Assembly (NCBI GenBank): GCA_964511645.1
Contig: CAZEGV010000046.1
Coordinates: forward strand, 1 to 22,542
Reading direction: 5' to 3'
From: CAZEGV01 sp964511645
GTDB lineage: Bacteria; Bacteroidota; Bacteroidia; Cytophagales; JAAEPT01
DNA length: 22,542 nucleotides
In this document: positions 22,517 to 22,542 of the stretch, piece by piece
Numbering within the stretch: the stretch's first letter is position 1
How the letters are laid out: the number at the start of each line of letters is the position of its first letter
The notes under the pieces: model-generated
Databases searched by the model: none
What the model saw: only the letters and a program-made list of their open reading frames with translations
What the model was told of the DNA's origin: nothing
Program-made: the position numbers and the translations under genes

Positions 22517-22542
22517 TAATTATTAGTATTTTTGTTTATGGG

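Overview
The window is AT-rich bacterial chromosome from a member of the Bacteroidota, most likely a flavobacteria-like, gliding or type IX secretion (T9SS) lineage. The evidence is: a GldH-like lipoprotein directly after a RicT/PSP1 gene, a T9SS type B-like C-terminal domain, a bacterial geranylgeranylglyceryl-phosphate synthase, a Tll0287-like haem lipoprotein, promoter boxes of the Bacteroidota TAnnTTTG kind, and no clear Shine-Dalgarno sequences. No tRNA, rRNA, CRISPR array or transposase gene was recognised.

Region 1 (1-3639) is an accessory island bounded by two 54-bp inverted repeats (1-54 and 3586-3639, 52/54 identical). Inside are a compact type II restriction-modification operon on the plus strand (Xre-type controller, C5-cytosine methyltransferase, putative PD-(D/E)XK endonuclease) and, convergent to it, an exported protein with a TonB-C-like end. 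A 24-bp-arm hairpin separates the two halves. Both boundary repeats carry a hairpin plus T-tract that reads as an outward-facing terminator.

Region 2 (3640-9482) has a hairpin-rich spacer and then a very large exported alpha-2-macroglobulin-family protein with an intact CxEQ thioester motif.

Region 3 (9525-13360) is a tightly packed plus-strand housekeeping operon: YciO/Sua5-family protein, LOG-family phosphoribohydrolase, GGGP synthase, unknown exported protein, adenine phosphoribosyltransferase, and a c-haem lipoprotein of the Tll0287/DUF3365 type.

Region 4 (13361-13851) is non-coding. It holds dispersed repeat fragments, a MITE-like pair of terminal inverted repeats, and a good promoter for the next operon.

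Region 5 (13852-19301) is a second plus-strand operon: M16 zinc peptidase, O-methyltransferase, MltD-like LysM lytic transglycosylase, and a SulP anion transporter. The SulP protein unexpectedly continues, after its STAS domain, into a T9SS type B-like sorting domain.

Region 6 (19302-22542) has a promoter, then purD, ricT and gldH, and ends in another copy of the MITE-like terminal repeat.

The two strongest leads are the inverted-repeat-bounded restriction island, which could be an invertible or mobile cassette, and the SulP-STAS-CTD fusion, which joins an inner-membrane transporter to a domain normally found on secreted proteins.
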